The position numbers and the translations under genes are program-made. Source: Nissolia schottii (Eukaryota; Streptophyta; Magnoliopsida; Fabales; Fabaceae). Taken from it: a stretch of 64,000 nt of DNA. Under the pieces are notes generated by a model. The model ran no database searches. It worked only from the letters and a program-made list of their open reading frames with translations, and was not told where the DNA came from. The stretch covers positions 1-64,000 of the forward strand of contig QANU01054515.1 of assembly GCA_003254905.1 (NCBI GenBank). The letters run 5' to 3'. Positions 23,338 to 33,655 of this stretch are shown one piece after another (position 1 is the stretch's first letter; every line of letters begins with the position of its first letter).

Positions 23338-24810
23338 TGATAGGTGTACTTTGTACCCTATTTTATTATTCTATAATTGAACATTGTATACTAAAAATGT
23401 GTAATTTTAATGCTTAATTAATATGTTTTGCACATTATCCTCTTTTGTGAGAAATTAAGAAAAATGCAATTTTAAGCACTACTTTATCTTAGAATTTAAT
23501 GAGTAGATTTCTTTTGTTCTTTTTTAGTTTTCTATTTTAATTGCAGAAAATAAATTGTCAAGAGGATCATTGAGGATTTGAAGGAGATTTGATAAGATAT
23601 AAATTTCAAAGAAGAGATTTGAAGAGAAGATTGAGACCAATAAATTCAAGATTAAATTCAAATTCAAAAAGATTTGGTCAAAGATTTGCTGAGGATTTTT
23701 AATGCTGACTTTGCCACGGATTTTGCGCCAGGATGGAGATTGAATCTCGATTTGACCTCAACTACAAAGTTGTAGATCTATCTCTTAGCTTTAATTGGAG
23801 ATTTGAATCACCTCAATCCGATATCTGTAGCCGAAGTTATCACGATTTCACTGACTGCTGTGCAAAAAGTGCGAGAATTACTTCCACTTTTAGCCAATCC
23901 TCTACAAATAAATATCCTCTCTCAACAACTTCAAGGGAACTTCAGACTCAACCTCCACTTTTATTTTCTGCACTTTTCTCTTTTCTTTTATGCACTTTAG
24001 GTTGATGTTAGTAGTGCTTAATTCTTAGTTCTTCAAGGATTTGCGAATTTCTACCGTTATTGCATTCAGGTTTTGTCACTTTAATTCTCTATTATTTTTC
24101 CACTCTCTTATTCTTTATTTATTATGAGTTTTTATCCTCCACTCATGGAGGAGTAGTTTCTTAATATCTTGCATGCGGTAACTCTAGATTAGGATTAATT
24201 CGAGGTCTTGTGCTTAATGTTTATTCATGATTTGTTCCGCCCTTGATTAGTAATATAGCGATCGCATGTTATTGGTTAGGGTTAATTCTAGGTTGATAGA
24301 TCTTGACGATTGTAGGATTTATTGATTTAGGATTTGGGAACTTTTTGGGAAACTAATTAGATTTAATTAGGTTGTGCAATTGGAACATAATTGATATAGG
24401 TTTTTAATGCTGAGATCTTAGTTTTAATTCCTATATTAATAAATGCTTAGGGGATTGACGATCGTAGTCTCTTAGGTGAATTGCGTATTAGTTAGAGATT
24501 TCAACTAATAAACAACATCCCTCCTTATGAATAATTAATTAGGAACCAATGACAATTAATCATTGATCTAGAAACGCCGTATGCAGGGTATTGCTTTTTA
24601 TTATTATTGACTTACTTTCGTTTTGCTCTCTTTTTATTTATATTCAATTAATTCAACCCCCCCAATTTAGTGTAACTTTTAATTGGTTCTAATTGCTTCC
24701 TTGAGAGACGACCTAGGTTAGCCCCCTTTACTACGTTTTTGGGGTTAATTTAGCTTTATAAATTATTATTTGATCGCACATTGAAATTAACGACGTTTTG
24801 GTGTGTGTCA
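23338..24810 (+). mobile_element. 5' LTR of the unknown-ORF element
   Basis: It runs from TGATAGGTGTACTTTG to GTGTGTGTCA and is followed by the primer site. The 90-codon frame at 23733-24005 is shared with the 3' LTR only with a frame change, so I do not consider it coding. Confidence 0.9.
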
Positions 24811-24814
24811 ATTT

Positions 24815-24832
24815 TGGCGCCGTTGCCGGGGA
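24815..24832 (+). other. Primer-binding site (tRNA-Asp type)
   Basis: TGGCGCCGTTGCCGGGGA is the primer site typical of Athila-type Metaviridae. It lies four bases after the LTR end. Confidence 0.9.
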
Positions 24833-24848
24833 AGCAATTTAGCCAATT

Positions 24849-25175
24849 CTTTTTTTTTTTTTTTTTCTTTTTATCATTTTATTTTTTGTTAATTCTTCAT
24901 TCTCTTGCTTCTGTTCTTTTCTTTTTTTAAAAAAAAATTTTTCCTTTTTTTTCCTTTTTTCGTTTTTTTTTAAAAAAAAAAAAAATAATTTCTTTTTCTT
25001 TTTTTTTCTCAATTTTTTTTTTTTCAAAAAAAAAATTCCCTTTTTTATTTTTCATTTTTTTTCAAAAAAAAAAAGAATCTCTTTTTCCTCTTTTTTTTTC
25101 ATTTTCATTTTTTTATCCAAAAAAAAATAAAAATTCTTTTGTTTTCATTTTTTTTTTTTTCCTATAAAAAAAAAA
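24849..25175 (+). repeat. Homopolymer-rich leader
   Basis: More than 300 bp of alternating poly-T and poly-A runs between the primer site and the ORF. It has no coding potential. The runs could form long A:T hairpins in the leader RNA, and they are likely to be error-prone in assembly. Confidence 0.8.
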
Positions 25176-25210
25176 AAATTTGTTTAATTTTGTCCCTCAA
25201 ATGTGCTATC

Positions 25211-26449
25211 ATGTACTCTAACAATTTTTCTAGTTCGCAGTGGTCTAGTGTTCCTTGCTTTTCAGGTAATGGAGCGGATTTTGACAGTTTTCAGCGAAGG
25301 TACCACCGAAGGATGGGGCAATTGGAGAGGCTACCTGGGGACACCATTCGGAGGGTATTGCATACCTTGCCGTACAACGTCGCCGAGTTGTCTGAACAAC
25401 AATGGGAAGACCACTTGAGCCGTTGTGGGGTGATGACTAAACGATTCTACCTTTACCAACCTTATCCTGAGCCTTACTCTCTTCCCCCCTATCCTACCGA
25501 AACACATCAACTGCCACCACACGAACCTCAACCGTACCAACATGACCCATACCCACCATATCCTTATTCACCAGAGCCCACATATTGCCAACCCTCACTA
25601 GAACCCTCATATCAACCTCCCCATTGCCAACAACAAATTGAAAACCCTTCCCGAGAGGTGCTGGTGATGTGGCTAGAGGAGCTAAGGCAGGAGATGAAGG
25701 AGTTCCGTGCTGATTTGCAACAGTGGAGAGAAACCATGGCTACATCTAGTGGGCACGAGGAGAACAGTTGCCCGGATAATGAGGTTGTGTGTGAAACCCC
25801 ATCATCTGACATCATTGATGATAGTGGGTCTTCAGAGGTTTTGGTAGAAGAGTCACCCCAACTCGTCATTCTTGAGGATGAATCTGATACTGAGGTGGTG
25901 TTTGAGGAGCCACAACCGGAGGAAGAAGCACATATCACTTGTGTTATTCCTGGTGTGGTAGAGGTGTTGGTTGAGCCTGCCATTCTGTCTAAATTTCCCC
26001 CATCTATTCCATTACTCCCATCATCCCCTCTCCTAGCTTATCAGTTACCACCACTCGAGCTACACCTTGAGACACATGTCCCTCTCCTTGGACCATGTGA
26101 GTATGCTCAATTGGAAACTGATGGCCAGTTGCGGGCCTTATGTGAAGGGCTTGGAGACTTTCTTCCTGCTACTAGGGGAAGGTTAGACCATGTACAGGGA
26201 CAATTCAAGAAGCCTCCTAGTGGGAACCTTCATCCACCCCCACTTGGAGTGATTACTTGCTGGATAACCAAGCCAAGGCGAAGCCTCAAAGCTTCACGGC
26301 ATCGATGGAAGATCTCAATGCTTGGCTTCCAAAAGAAACATGGCTTCCATGGCCATGACATGACTTACATGGTGTGGGATCCAGGTGGAGGGTACCGCAG
26401 CAAACTTTGGTGGATGTTTCTGGACCAGTTCAAACATGATCCTCCATGA
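25211..26449 (+). CDS. Unknown 412-aa protein of a non-autonomous retrotransposon
   Basis: This intact ORF is the only long undamaged frame in the window that is not gag or pol. I chose ATG 25211 because the upstream part of the frame is encoded by homopolymer leader. Residues 1-75 are a compact, Trp/Phe-containing region. Residues 76-150 are very rich in Pro, Tyr and His (PYPPYPYSPEP and similar). Residues 155-185 are a probable coiled coil (EELRQEMKEFRADLQQW). Residues 190-250 are Ser/Glu/Asp-rich. A hydrophobic Pro/Leu segment follows, and the basic, Trp-rich C-terminus contains GGGYRSKLWWMFLDQF. There is no zinc knuckle, protease or polymerase motif. It occupies the place of gag, so a gag substitute or RNA-binding accessory protein is possible but unproven. 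Confidence 0.7.
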   Translation: MYSNNFSSSQWSSVPCFSGNGADFDSFQRRYHRRMGQLERLPGDTIRRVLHTLPYNVAELSEQQWEDHLSRCGVMTKRFYLYQPYPEPYSLPPYPTETHQLPPHEPQPYQHDPYPPYPYSPEPTYCQPSLEPSYQPPHCQQQIENPSREVLVMWLEELRQEMKEFRADLQQWRETMATSSGHEENSCPDNEVVCETPSSDIIDDSGSSEVLVEESPQLVILEDESDTEVVFEEPQPEEEAHITCVIPGVVEVLVEPAILSKFPPSIPLLPSSPLLAYQLPPLELHLETHVPLLGPCEYAQLETDGQLRALCEGLGDFLPATRGRLDHVQGQFKKPPSGNLHPPPLGVITCWITKPRRSLKASRHRWKISMLGFQKKHGFHGHDMTYMVWDPGGGYRSKLWWMFLDQFKHDPP

Positions 26450-26463
26450 GACGGCCGTCATCC

Positions 26464-26513
26464 GTCCAACTTAAGGACATTAAACAAAAGTGCTGGGTGG
26501 GAGACAACCCACC
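26464..26513 (+). promoter_or_regulatory. Two-hairpin RNA element after the unknown ORF
   Basis: The first stem is GTCC/GGAC (26464-26467 with 26475-26478). The second is GGTGGG/CCCACC around the loop AGACAA (26496-26501 with 26508-26513). The Athila gag element has the same pair at the same distance after its gag stop (36837-36883), with different but still paired stem bases. A structured RNA function is inferred. Confidence 0.5.
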
Positions 26514-26519
26514 GTTTGT

Positions 26520-28040
26520 GAGTTTTTTTTTTTTTTTCTTTTCTTTTTTTCCTTTTCTTTTATTTTTTGTTTTACTTCGTTATTTTTCTTCTTGTTTTGT
26601 TTGCTTAAAATAGTAGTTTTGACTGTGCAATAATTGTGGAAATTCATGAATAGGGGATGATTTAGACTAGTTGATGATTAATCTGCGCCATGTGAAATAC
26701 TTTGTTTGATTATTTACGGCATTATGCTTGATTGAGCATTTTATAAATCCTGGCATGTTTTAATTAATTGGATGATATTACCTGGTAAGATTTGAGCCTT
26801 TTATAGGATGGCAACACTACATGCCATTCTTTTCTTTGTTGTGTATACACTCATTAGTGTTCAAGTCTAGAACTTGCCTGATTCTCTGCATTGCACTTTT
26901 ACCTTTGTATATGACATGTGATATGATTGAGGCATTCCTTGTGTATTTAGCTCACATATCCATATGAGCCTACCTTGAACATTTGACCCTTGTTAGCCCC
27001 TTTGAGCCTTGTAGCCTTTTATTGAATAATTAGCACAATACAAGCTGATAAACCAAGAAAAACCATGATACACCTAGCTTTAGGGCTTAGGAGAATTGTG
27101 GTACATTTGTTCATATGTGCTAAGCAACAAGTGTGGGGTTACATGAGGACATGTAACATTCAAAGTAGGGGGAAAGCAACCGCAATTGCGCCTATTGGTT
27201 GGAAAATCTATGAAAGTGCCCATGAAAAAAAAAATATTAAAAAAAAAAAATTGAGGCAACTAATCTGCAAAACAACCAATTAGGTGCACCGACAGAAACT
27301 CTCCCCTGAGCTAATGGGTAAGCGATGGCAAGATTTCCAAGAAGTGTGAAAAAGTATGAAAAAAAAAAAAAAAAAAAAGTGAATAAAAGTGTTTGGGAAT
27401 TTGTCATCAAGCTAATTAGAGAACAAGAGAAGCTAGTGGAGATCAAGGTCCTTGCACCGTTGGTTAAGCACATATGCCATGAATTCTACTAAGTCTTAGG
27501 CTTTAGCTCACTGGCCATATGATATCCCACCTTGACCTTGGCCCCATTACAGCCTTAAAAAGACCTCTTGATGCATGTCATATATATTTGGTGATCCGTG
27601 ATGCTTAGAAGAAAGTCAAGCCTATGGAGGCGACTCTAGTGTAGTGATTGAGAGAGCATTGGATGAACCTATACACTTTGAGTGACGAGTGACACACACT
27701 AACCTGTGAGGCCCAATTGATGTTAACATGCCTTGACTTATTCTTTGCTTATGATTGATATGCCAAGAAAATTAGTTTTAATGCACAGTGATATCATCTA
27801 TTGTCTAAATGTACTTTTATTTTTGGATTGTCATGTATTTTGCACAGTTGTCTGGTAGCTAGTGAGTCGGCTTAAGTGCCTCCCTGAGTTTCGCGGCTTT
27901 GTAGGGGGATGTAAATAGTGTCGCCGCACCAAAAAGATTTTTCTTTATTTGTTTTTATTTGTTTTATTTTTCATTTATAGTTTGCTTTTGTTCTTAGTTC
28001 CTTGCATGAGGACATGCAATTGTTCAAGTGTGGGGTAATT
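26520..28040 (+). mobile_element. 3' non-coding part of the unknown-ORF element
   Basis: About 1.5 kb between the post-ORF hairpins and the 3' LTR with no convincing ORF. It holds poly-T (26522-26560) and poly-A (27228-27250, 27357-27378) tracts. It ends with a GAGGACATGCAA...AAGTGTGGGG phrase like the GAGGACAAACAAGG...AAGTCAGGGG end of the Athila element at 38682-38708. Confidence 0.7.
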
Positions 28041-29503
28041 TGATAGGTGTACTTTGTACCCTATTTTATTATTCTATAATTGAACATTGTATATTAAAAA
28101 TGTGTAATTTTAATGCTTAATTAATATGTTTTGCACATTATCCTCTTTTGTGAGAAATTGAGAAAAATGCAATTTTAAGCACTACTTTATCTTAGAATTT
28201 AATGTGTAGATTTCTTTTGTTCTTTTTTAGTTTTCTATTTTAATTGCAGAAAATAAATTGTCAAGAGGATCATTGAGGATTTGAAGGAGATTTGATAAGA
28301 TATAAATTTCAAAGAGATTTGAAGAGAAGATTGAGACCAATAAATTCAAGATTAAATTCAAATTCAAAAAGATTTGGTCAAAGATTTGCTGAGGATTTTT
28401 AATGCTGACTTTGCCACGGATTTTGCGCCAAGATGGAGATTGAATCTCGATTTGACCTCAACTACAAAATTGTAGATCTATCTCTTAGCTTTAATTGGAG
28501 ATTTGAATCACCTCAATCCGATATCGGTAGCCAAAGTTATCGCGATTTTACTGACTGCTGTGCAAAAGTGCGAGAATTACTTCCACTTTTAGCCAATCCT
28601 CTACAAATAAATATCCTCTCTCAACAACTTGGAGAGAACTTCATACTCAGCCTCCACTTTTATTTTCTGCACTTTTCTCTTTTCTTTTATGCACTTTAGG
28701 TTGATGTTAGTAGTGCTTAATTCTTAGTTCTTCAAGGATTTGCGAATTTCTACCGTTATTGCATTCAGGTTTTGTCACTTTAATTCTCTATTATTTTTCC
28801 ACTCTCTTATTCTTTATTTATTATGAGTTTTTATCCTCCACTCATGGAGGAGTAGTTTCTTAATATCTTGCATGCGGTAACTCTAGATTAGGATTAATTC
28901 GAGGTCTTGTGCTTAATGTTTATTCATGATTTGTTCCGCCCTTGATTAGTAATATAGCGATCGCATGTTATTGGTTAGGGTTAATTCTAGGTTGATAGAT
29001 CTTGACGATTGTAGGATTTATTGATTTAGGATTTGGGAACTTTTTGGGAAACTAATTAGATTTAATTAGGTTGTGCAATTGGAACATAATTGATATAGGT
29101 TTTTAATGCTGAGATCTTAGTTTTAATTCCTATATTAATAAATGCTTAGGGGATTGACGATCGTAGTCTCTTAGGTGAATTGCGTATTAGTTAGAGATTT
29201 CAACTAATAAACAACATCCCTCTTATGAATAATTAATTAGGAACCAATGACAACTAATCCTTGATCTATAAACACCGTATGCAGGATATTGCTTTTTTTA
29301 TTTTATCATTGTTAACTCACTTTTATTTTGCTTTCTTTTTATTATTATTCATCAATCCAAACCCCCCTTTTTTAATTGCAATTTTAATTGGTTCTAATTG
29401 CTTCCTTGATAGACGACCTAGGTTAGCCCCCTTTACTACGTTTTTGGGGTTGATTTAGTTTTATAAATTATTATTTGATTGCGCACTGAAATTAACGACG
29501 TTT
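28041..29503 (+). mobile_element. 3' LTR of the unknown-ORF element
   Basis: It starts TGATAGGTGTAC after GTGTGGGGTAATT and matches the 5' LTR to AATTAACGACGTTT. The final dozen bases (TGGTGTGTGTCA in the 5' LTR) are absent, and ATTGGGGTACC follows. Confidence 0.88.
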
Positions 29504-30608
29504 ATTGGGGTACCATCCGATTTTCACCAATCTCTTAACTAACCTTATTGGGGTACCCAACACAACCAAGCGCCTTCTAAAGATCTTTTAATTATTCGAA
29601 AATCCCACCTTAAGCTCAAGGGGCATTTTATCTTATTTTATTTATTTATTTATTTAATTTTTTTTTTTTGTTGGATGTTTTACATAGGTAGTTTACAAAA
29701 ATTGTTAAGCCAAATTTTCCTATCAAATGCAAAGGATACAACTTGCGTCATGGGTGGAAGTCGGAAAAGAAAAGCTGGAATTGTGCAAGTTGCTGGAATA
29801 GGAAGAATCGCGAACTTACTCCATCAGAATAGGTTGATGAGGTCGAATAGGTTCTATGGAAAATGCGATGACACGACTCTTAAGACAAGCAATGGAATGA
29901 GGAGGGAGAGTTATCTCAGATTCTATTCCTTCAAAGGAATAGAACATTCAACTTAACCCGAAAATCTTCCATGAGGAAAGTCAAAGATCTGCAGAAACAC
30001 GGATTTGGAACGGTGTAAAGGCTCGGGCCTTTTCCCTAGGATCTCTTACAAAGGTGGGAATATTAGACATAGGGGAGTGTTTCATCAATGATAGGAGCAA
30101 GGACTTTTCCAAAGGATTATTGCCGAGAGGGAGGATGTATAGTAGAAGGGAGTACTTTAATTGAGAGAAGGAACAAAGGACTTCCCTTGGTTAAGGGTTC
30201 ATTTTCCGAACAGTCCGTTCTCTTCCAACGAAGAACGGTCTAATCGCAGGGAGACGCTTAGCAGAAGGCCAAGTTCCTCAATAATAAGATTTATAGAGTC
30301 CACTCTGTACTAGCTATCAAGAACTGAATACACTTAACAAGACACAGACTTAGCTAGGCTCTATGTTCCTGAAAAATGCAGCATTAGAATGAAAGCGAAG
30401 TGATAGAGTGCATTGTGCCACACTACTCCTTATCTTAAATGACAAGACTTAGTGCACGGCGAACTGATTCTGAGTGTGCACAAGAAACAAGGACATATCA
30501 GTGTTCTGGTACCACTGATTTATGCACTTTGACCTTATACACAAAGCTGAAAATAAGACATGCTCGGAAGTGTGGATAAGCTCAGTCCTCAGGCTCATTT
30601 GGACCAAA

Positions 30609-30622
30609 CTGCTCTGATACAA
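30609..30622 (-). other. Primer-binding site of V (tRNA-Met type)
   Basis: The reverse complement reads TTGTATCAGAGCAG, just inside the LTR end TGTTACA. It differs from the usual TGGTATCAGAGC at one position. Confidence 0.8.
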
Positions 30623-30934
30623 CTGTAACACCCCTGCTAACTGCCCACTTCCATGGTAGTAAGCAATGCTCACAGGGTTGTTATTCGTTGTGTAGGGTTA
30701 CTTATAGCCCTTACTTTTACCTTTGCAAATAATTCTTACACAGAAATAGGGACCAATTTGAAAATTATTCGTGTGCTTATAAGTTATAAACTAGGAGCCA
30801 TGTGTGATGAAGAAACATATAACAATAATTGATAGCGTCTACCACAAGTTAGGTAGCGATCACAGTGGAACATGAAAAGCAATTGTTTATACATATTCAC
30901 AATCAAGGTCCCAAAATACAGTTACACGTTTACC

Positions 30935-31102
30935 TTAATAATAAATAGTTACACAGAAAGTATAATAGTCATAAAACATACTACAACCATTTATCGCCTT
31001 AGCGCGATCGTAGTCGTTTTGCTCCAGCTCCGATCTACAGCTCTCTGTTGCCCACCATTTGTCCCTTGGGTCAAGCTCTTTGCTATGTCCACCTGGATCC
31101 AT
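30935..31102 (-). CDS. Possible LTR micro-ORF (V right LTR, 55 codons)
   Basis: The minus-strand ATG 31102 follows the ACCCCCACTCGGTT box. The frame starts MDPGGHSKELDPRDKWW and ends TAA. It corresponds to the MDPAG frame at 13165 in the V solo LTR, but the two diverge after the start. Coding status is doubtful. Confidence 0.25.
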   Translation of the reverse strand: MDPGGHSKELDPRDKWWATESCRSELEQNDYDRAKAINGCSMFYDYYTFCVTIYY

Positions 31103-31495
31103 AACCGAGTGGGGGTGAGAACACTTAGTCCTCAGTGGGGTTCCTTGGCTCTACCTATCACTTCATTTCTCGGCTATCCTCCAGGTCGTTCAGGGATTTC
31201 TAAGTGATCATGCATACTAACACCCTACTGATTATTATCTTTGCCTAGGGTCCTGAATAGCTTTATCTACTTTAGTAGGTGATAGGGGATCTAATCTTTC
31301 TTACTAAGTTCACGTGCTTATTGACCTTACATTTTAGTTACCATTATACTAAACGTCTCGGGTCGTTCCCTTGACGTTACATAATGCACAAACAATTACC
31401 AGTACGTATTAACCCATATACAGACATTCATTCAATCACAGATATATATATATATAGTTACATAGTGCATGGGGCATTGGGGATCTCTTACACGT

Positions 31496-31640
31496 ACCGG
31501 CTGGCCGGGTTAGCGTCCTACTTCTCCGCTTTCGCACGTACCGGCTGGCCGGGTCAGTGCATCTTTTCATAGGCATACCGGTTGGCCGGGTTAGTACTTT
31601 ATCTCCTTACGCGTACCAGCTGGCCGGGTTAGCGCTTTTT
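31496..31640 (-). repeat. CCGGC hairpin repeats, V LTR
   Basis: Four units of TACCGGCTGGCCGGGTTAGCG or variants, each able to fold back. They are the counterpart of the W LTR cassette at 10303-10450. Confidence 0.8.
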
Positions 31641-32029
31641 CCTCTACTTCCTCCTTTTTCTATCCATCCTCTACCTTCCTTGTGTCATTAACCTCTTCGA
31701 ACCAATTCACCCTGGGGCGACTGATTCGTTAACCAATCCAAACTTGTAAGGACGACAAGGTAACACATCGACCAATCCAACTTTGTGAACTGGTGAGGGG
31801 CTTGTCTGTAAGACTTTACCAAGAGAGGGCTTCCTAACATATAAATACACACGTGTTCCCTAAGTTCCATTGTTATCTTTATACATTAGGTAATTGACCT
31901 TTAATTCTCTAGGGTTGCCCTAACACCTATACACAACCCATTCCTCATGATGCATGCTTTACTACACAAGAATGGACTATTATGTACCCCTTAGATCCCT
32001 TAGAACCACTAAAGTCTCAAGTCTGCCAG

Positions 32030-32265
32030 GTTTCATTTGAATACTTGGAGGGGCATTCGAATGAAATCCCTCGAAGTTCTTTCATTCGATTGGAATAGGT
32101 TTTCATTCGACTGAATTCCCTCGGCATTCTTTCATTCGAATACTAGGGGATTCATTCGATTGAAATCCTAAAATTCGCCTTCATTCGACTGCAGTGGAAT
32201 TCATTCGAAGGAAAGCTCATTTTGGCTTTCATTCGACTGAAATCCTTGCGTATTTGAATGATTGC
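32030..32265 (-). repeat. CATTCGAATG palindrome cluster, V LTR
   Basis: About ten ATTCGAAT/ATTCGACTG-type motifs, several within longer phrases such as GGATTCATTCGATTGAAATCC. Homologous to 9673-9905. Confidence 0.8.
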
Positions 32266-32879
32266 TAACAAAATCGCCTCCCCGAGACTCCAGTTCTCAA
32301 TTTCCACTGTTCCTAGGGTTCCAATTGGTACAGTTATGCATTTCATTTCTCAATGTTTCACAAAACCCTTTTTACCCAGTATCCCCCCAAAATACTACTT
32401 AACGATTCTACAGTCAAATACACAGATATGCACATATACAGTTAAAAATTAATCCACATAGACAGTGGGCTTAGGATTACCCACCTCCAAATCCAGCGTG
32501 GAATTAGTGGAAGTGATGAGGAAAATTCCCTGAGCACTTCCATGACGATCCTGCTATTTTTCCTGGACCGGACGACACAACCGCAGAGTGCACGAGCGGA
32601 GCAGAAATAATTTTGGCAGCATAATGTTATGATTTTGGGGGTTCTGGGGATGGCCACAGAAGGCCTTCTATTTATAGGGGATATTGAGCCAGTGGCCAAA
32701 TGGTCACTGTGCTTGATATTTTCAAATTTTTATTATTATTTTATTATATTATTATCATTATATACTACATATCTACCTATATGTATATCTGTTTCCCTTT
32801 CTTTTTCATCAGGGGGAATGCATCGTGGGGAGGGATGTATGTGTATTATATATATATATACTTTATATGTCAGGGGTGT

Positions 32880-33075
32880 ACATATTATATATATACATAT
32901 ATTATATATTATATATTATATATATATATATTATAATGTACGTACATTTATATATACGGAACAAAAGTTACGTTTTATTATTATTATATTATATTATATT
33001 ACATTACTTTTACTTTATATTTATTATATATATTATATTATGTTTTATTATATTACATGATATATATATATACAT
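32880..33075 (-). repeat. AT microsatellite, V right LTR
   Basis: TATAT/TATTAT runs homologous to 19150-19350. The predicted peptides here are low-complexity Tyr/Ile strings and are not coding. Confidence 0.8.
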
Positions 33076-33629
33076 ATACCTTCAGTAATAGCAATGGCCG
33101 AATGCCACTGTTACCATTTTACTATTATTATTTTATTATACTATATATGTAATGTATTTTATTATATAAGTATATATTTGGTTTCTTTAGTTAGGGGGAT
33201 GCACGTCCCAAGGGGATGCACCCCGTGGTGCCTCTCATGACCAAGGATCATATGATCGATTTTGATCACGTTTGATCATTGTTTGTTCACGAATCGATGT
33301 CCCAAAAATATTTCAGACATGTATTCGCAATCTACCAATTTTCTGGGTCATAGTGGTAGGTCAAGTTAAGGCATTCGTGAATTTATTTCCCGGAGGTAAT
33401 TTTCACAAATACCTTAGGTGCCTACCGAAATCTCATTTTTCGGCGAAATTTAGCACGGACCTCGCGGTACTCCGCGAGATCGAGAAACCATCATTGGACT
33501 GACGTTTGGAAGTAATTAATTTTCTAAATAATTTTTCCAGTCCAAATAATCGCCTCTAATGTGCTTTTAATTAAGAGAAATTAAGATTTAAGCAAAATTT
33601 CCATTAAGGGAAAAGTTCGGGATGTTACA

Positions 33630-33655
33630 CAAACAAGGTCTTAAGTCAGGGGGAG
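33630..33655 (+). mobile_element. Interior tail of an upstream Athila-type copy
   Basis: CAAACAAGGTCTTAAGTCAG plus GGGGAG is the same as the end of the element's own interior at 38684-38709. The LTR at 33656 is therefore preceded by another copy's polypurine end and not by a host target site. V separates this tail from the rest of that copy, which lies beyond the left edge. Confidence 0.8.

Larger units (their letters stand above)
23338..29503 (+). mobile_element. Athila-related non-autonomous element with unknown ORF
   Basis: A complete 6.2-kb unit: 5' LTR (23338-24810), tRNA-Asp-type primer site, one long ORF (25211-26449), a non-coding 3' part, an end sequence GTGTGGGGTAATT and the 3' LTR (28041-29503). 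The LTRs differ at roughly two dozen sites by eye, suggesting a fairly recent insertion. Primer site, post-ORF hairpins and tail resemble Athila, but gag and pol are absent. The 3' LTR lacks about its last 12 bases, and the flanks share ATTGGGGTACC rather than a 5-bp target copy. Confidence 0.88.
21548..30623 (-). mobile_element. Element V, interior (minus strand, decayed)
   Basis: Reading leftwards, a tRNA-Met-type primer site (30609-30622) follows the right LTR, and a polypurine tract (21548-21561, reversed) precedes the left LTR. The 6.2-kb LARD (23338-29503) is inserted inside. The remaining 2.9 kb hold only a short pol C-terminal remnant near 21580-21660. I find no gag, RT or integrase motif elsewhere. 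V is probably a non-autonomous or heavily deleted relative of a chromovirus. Confidence 0.8.
30624..33629 (-). mobile_element. Element V, right (5') LTR, complete
   Basis: A 3006-bp LTR. On the minus strand it begins TGTAACATCCCGAA (33629) and ends GGTGTTACA (30624). In LTR order it holds an AT microsatellite, TATAAATA (minus 32669-32676), a donor-like GTGGGTAATCC (32475-32484), a CATTCGAATG cluster (32030-32265), four CCGGC hairpin units (31496-31640), the tail box (31085-31330) and an ATG frame. It abuts CAAACAAGGTC of the Athila-type element, so V inserted there. Confidence 0.88.

Noticed and set aside
24839-25027. Lys/Phe-rich minus-strand ORF
   Set aside because: Translation of poly-A/poly-T runs in the leader of the unknown-ORF element.
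23733-28699. ORFs of about 90 codons in both LTRs of the unknown-ORF element
   Set aside because: The two copies are separated by one-base indels that change the frame, and no codon bias is visible.
32629-33088. Ile/Tyr-rich ORFs in the AT microsatellite
   Set aside because: Low-complexity translation of TATA repeats in an LTR.
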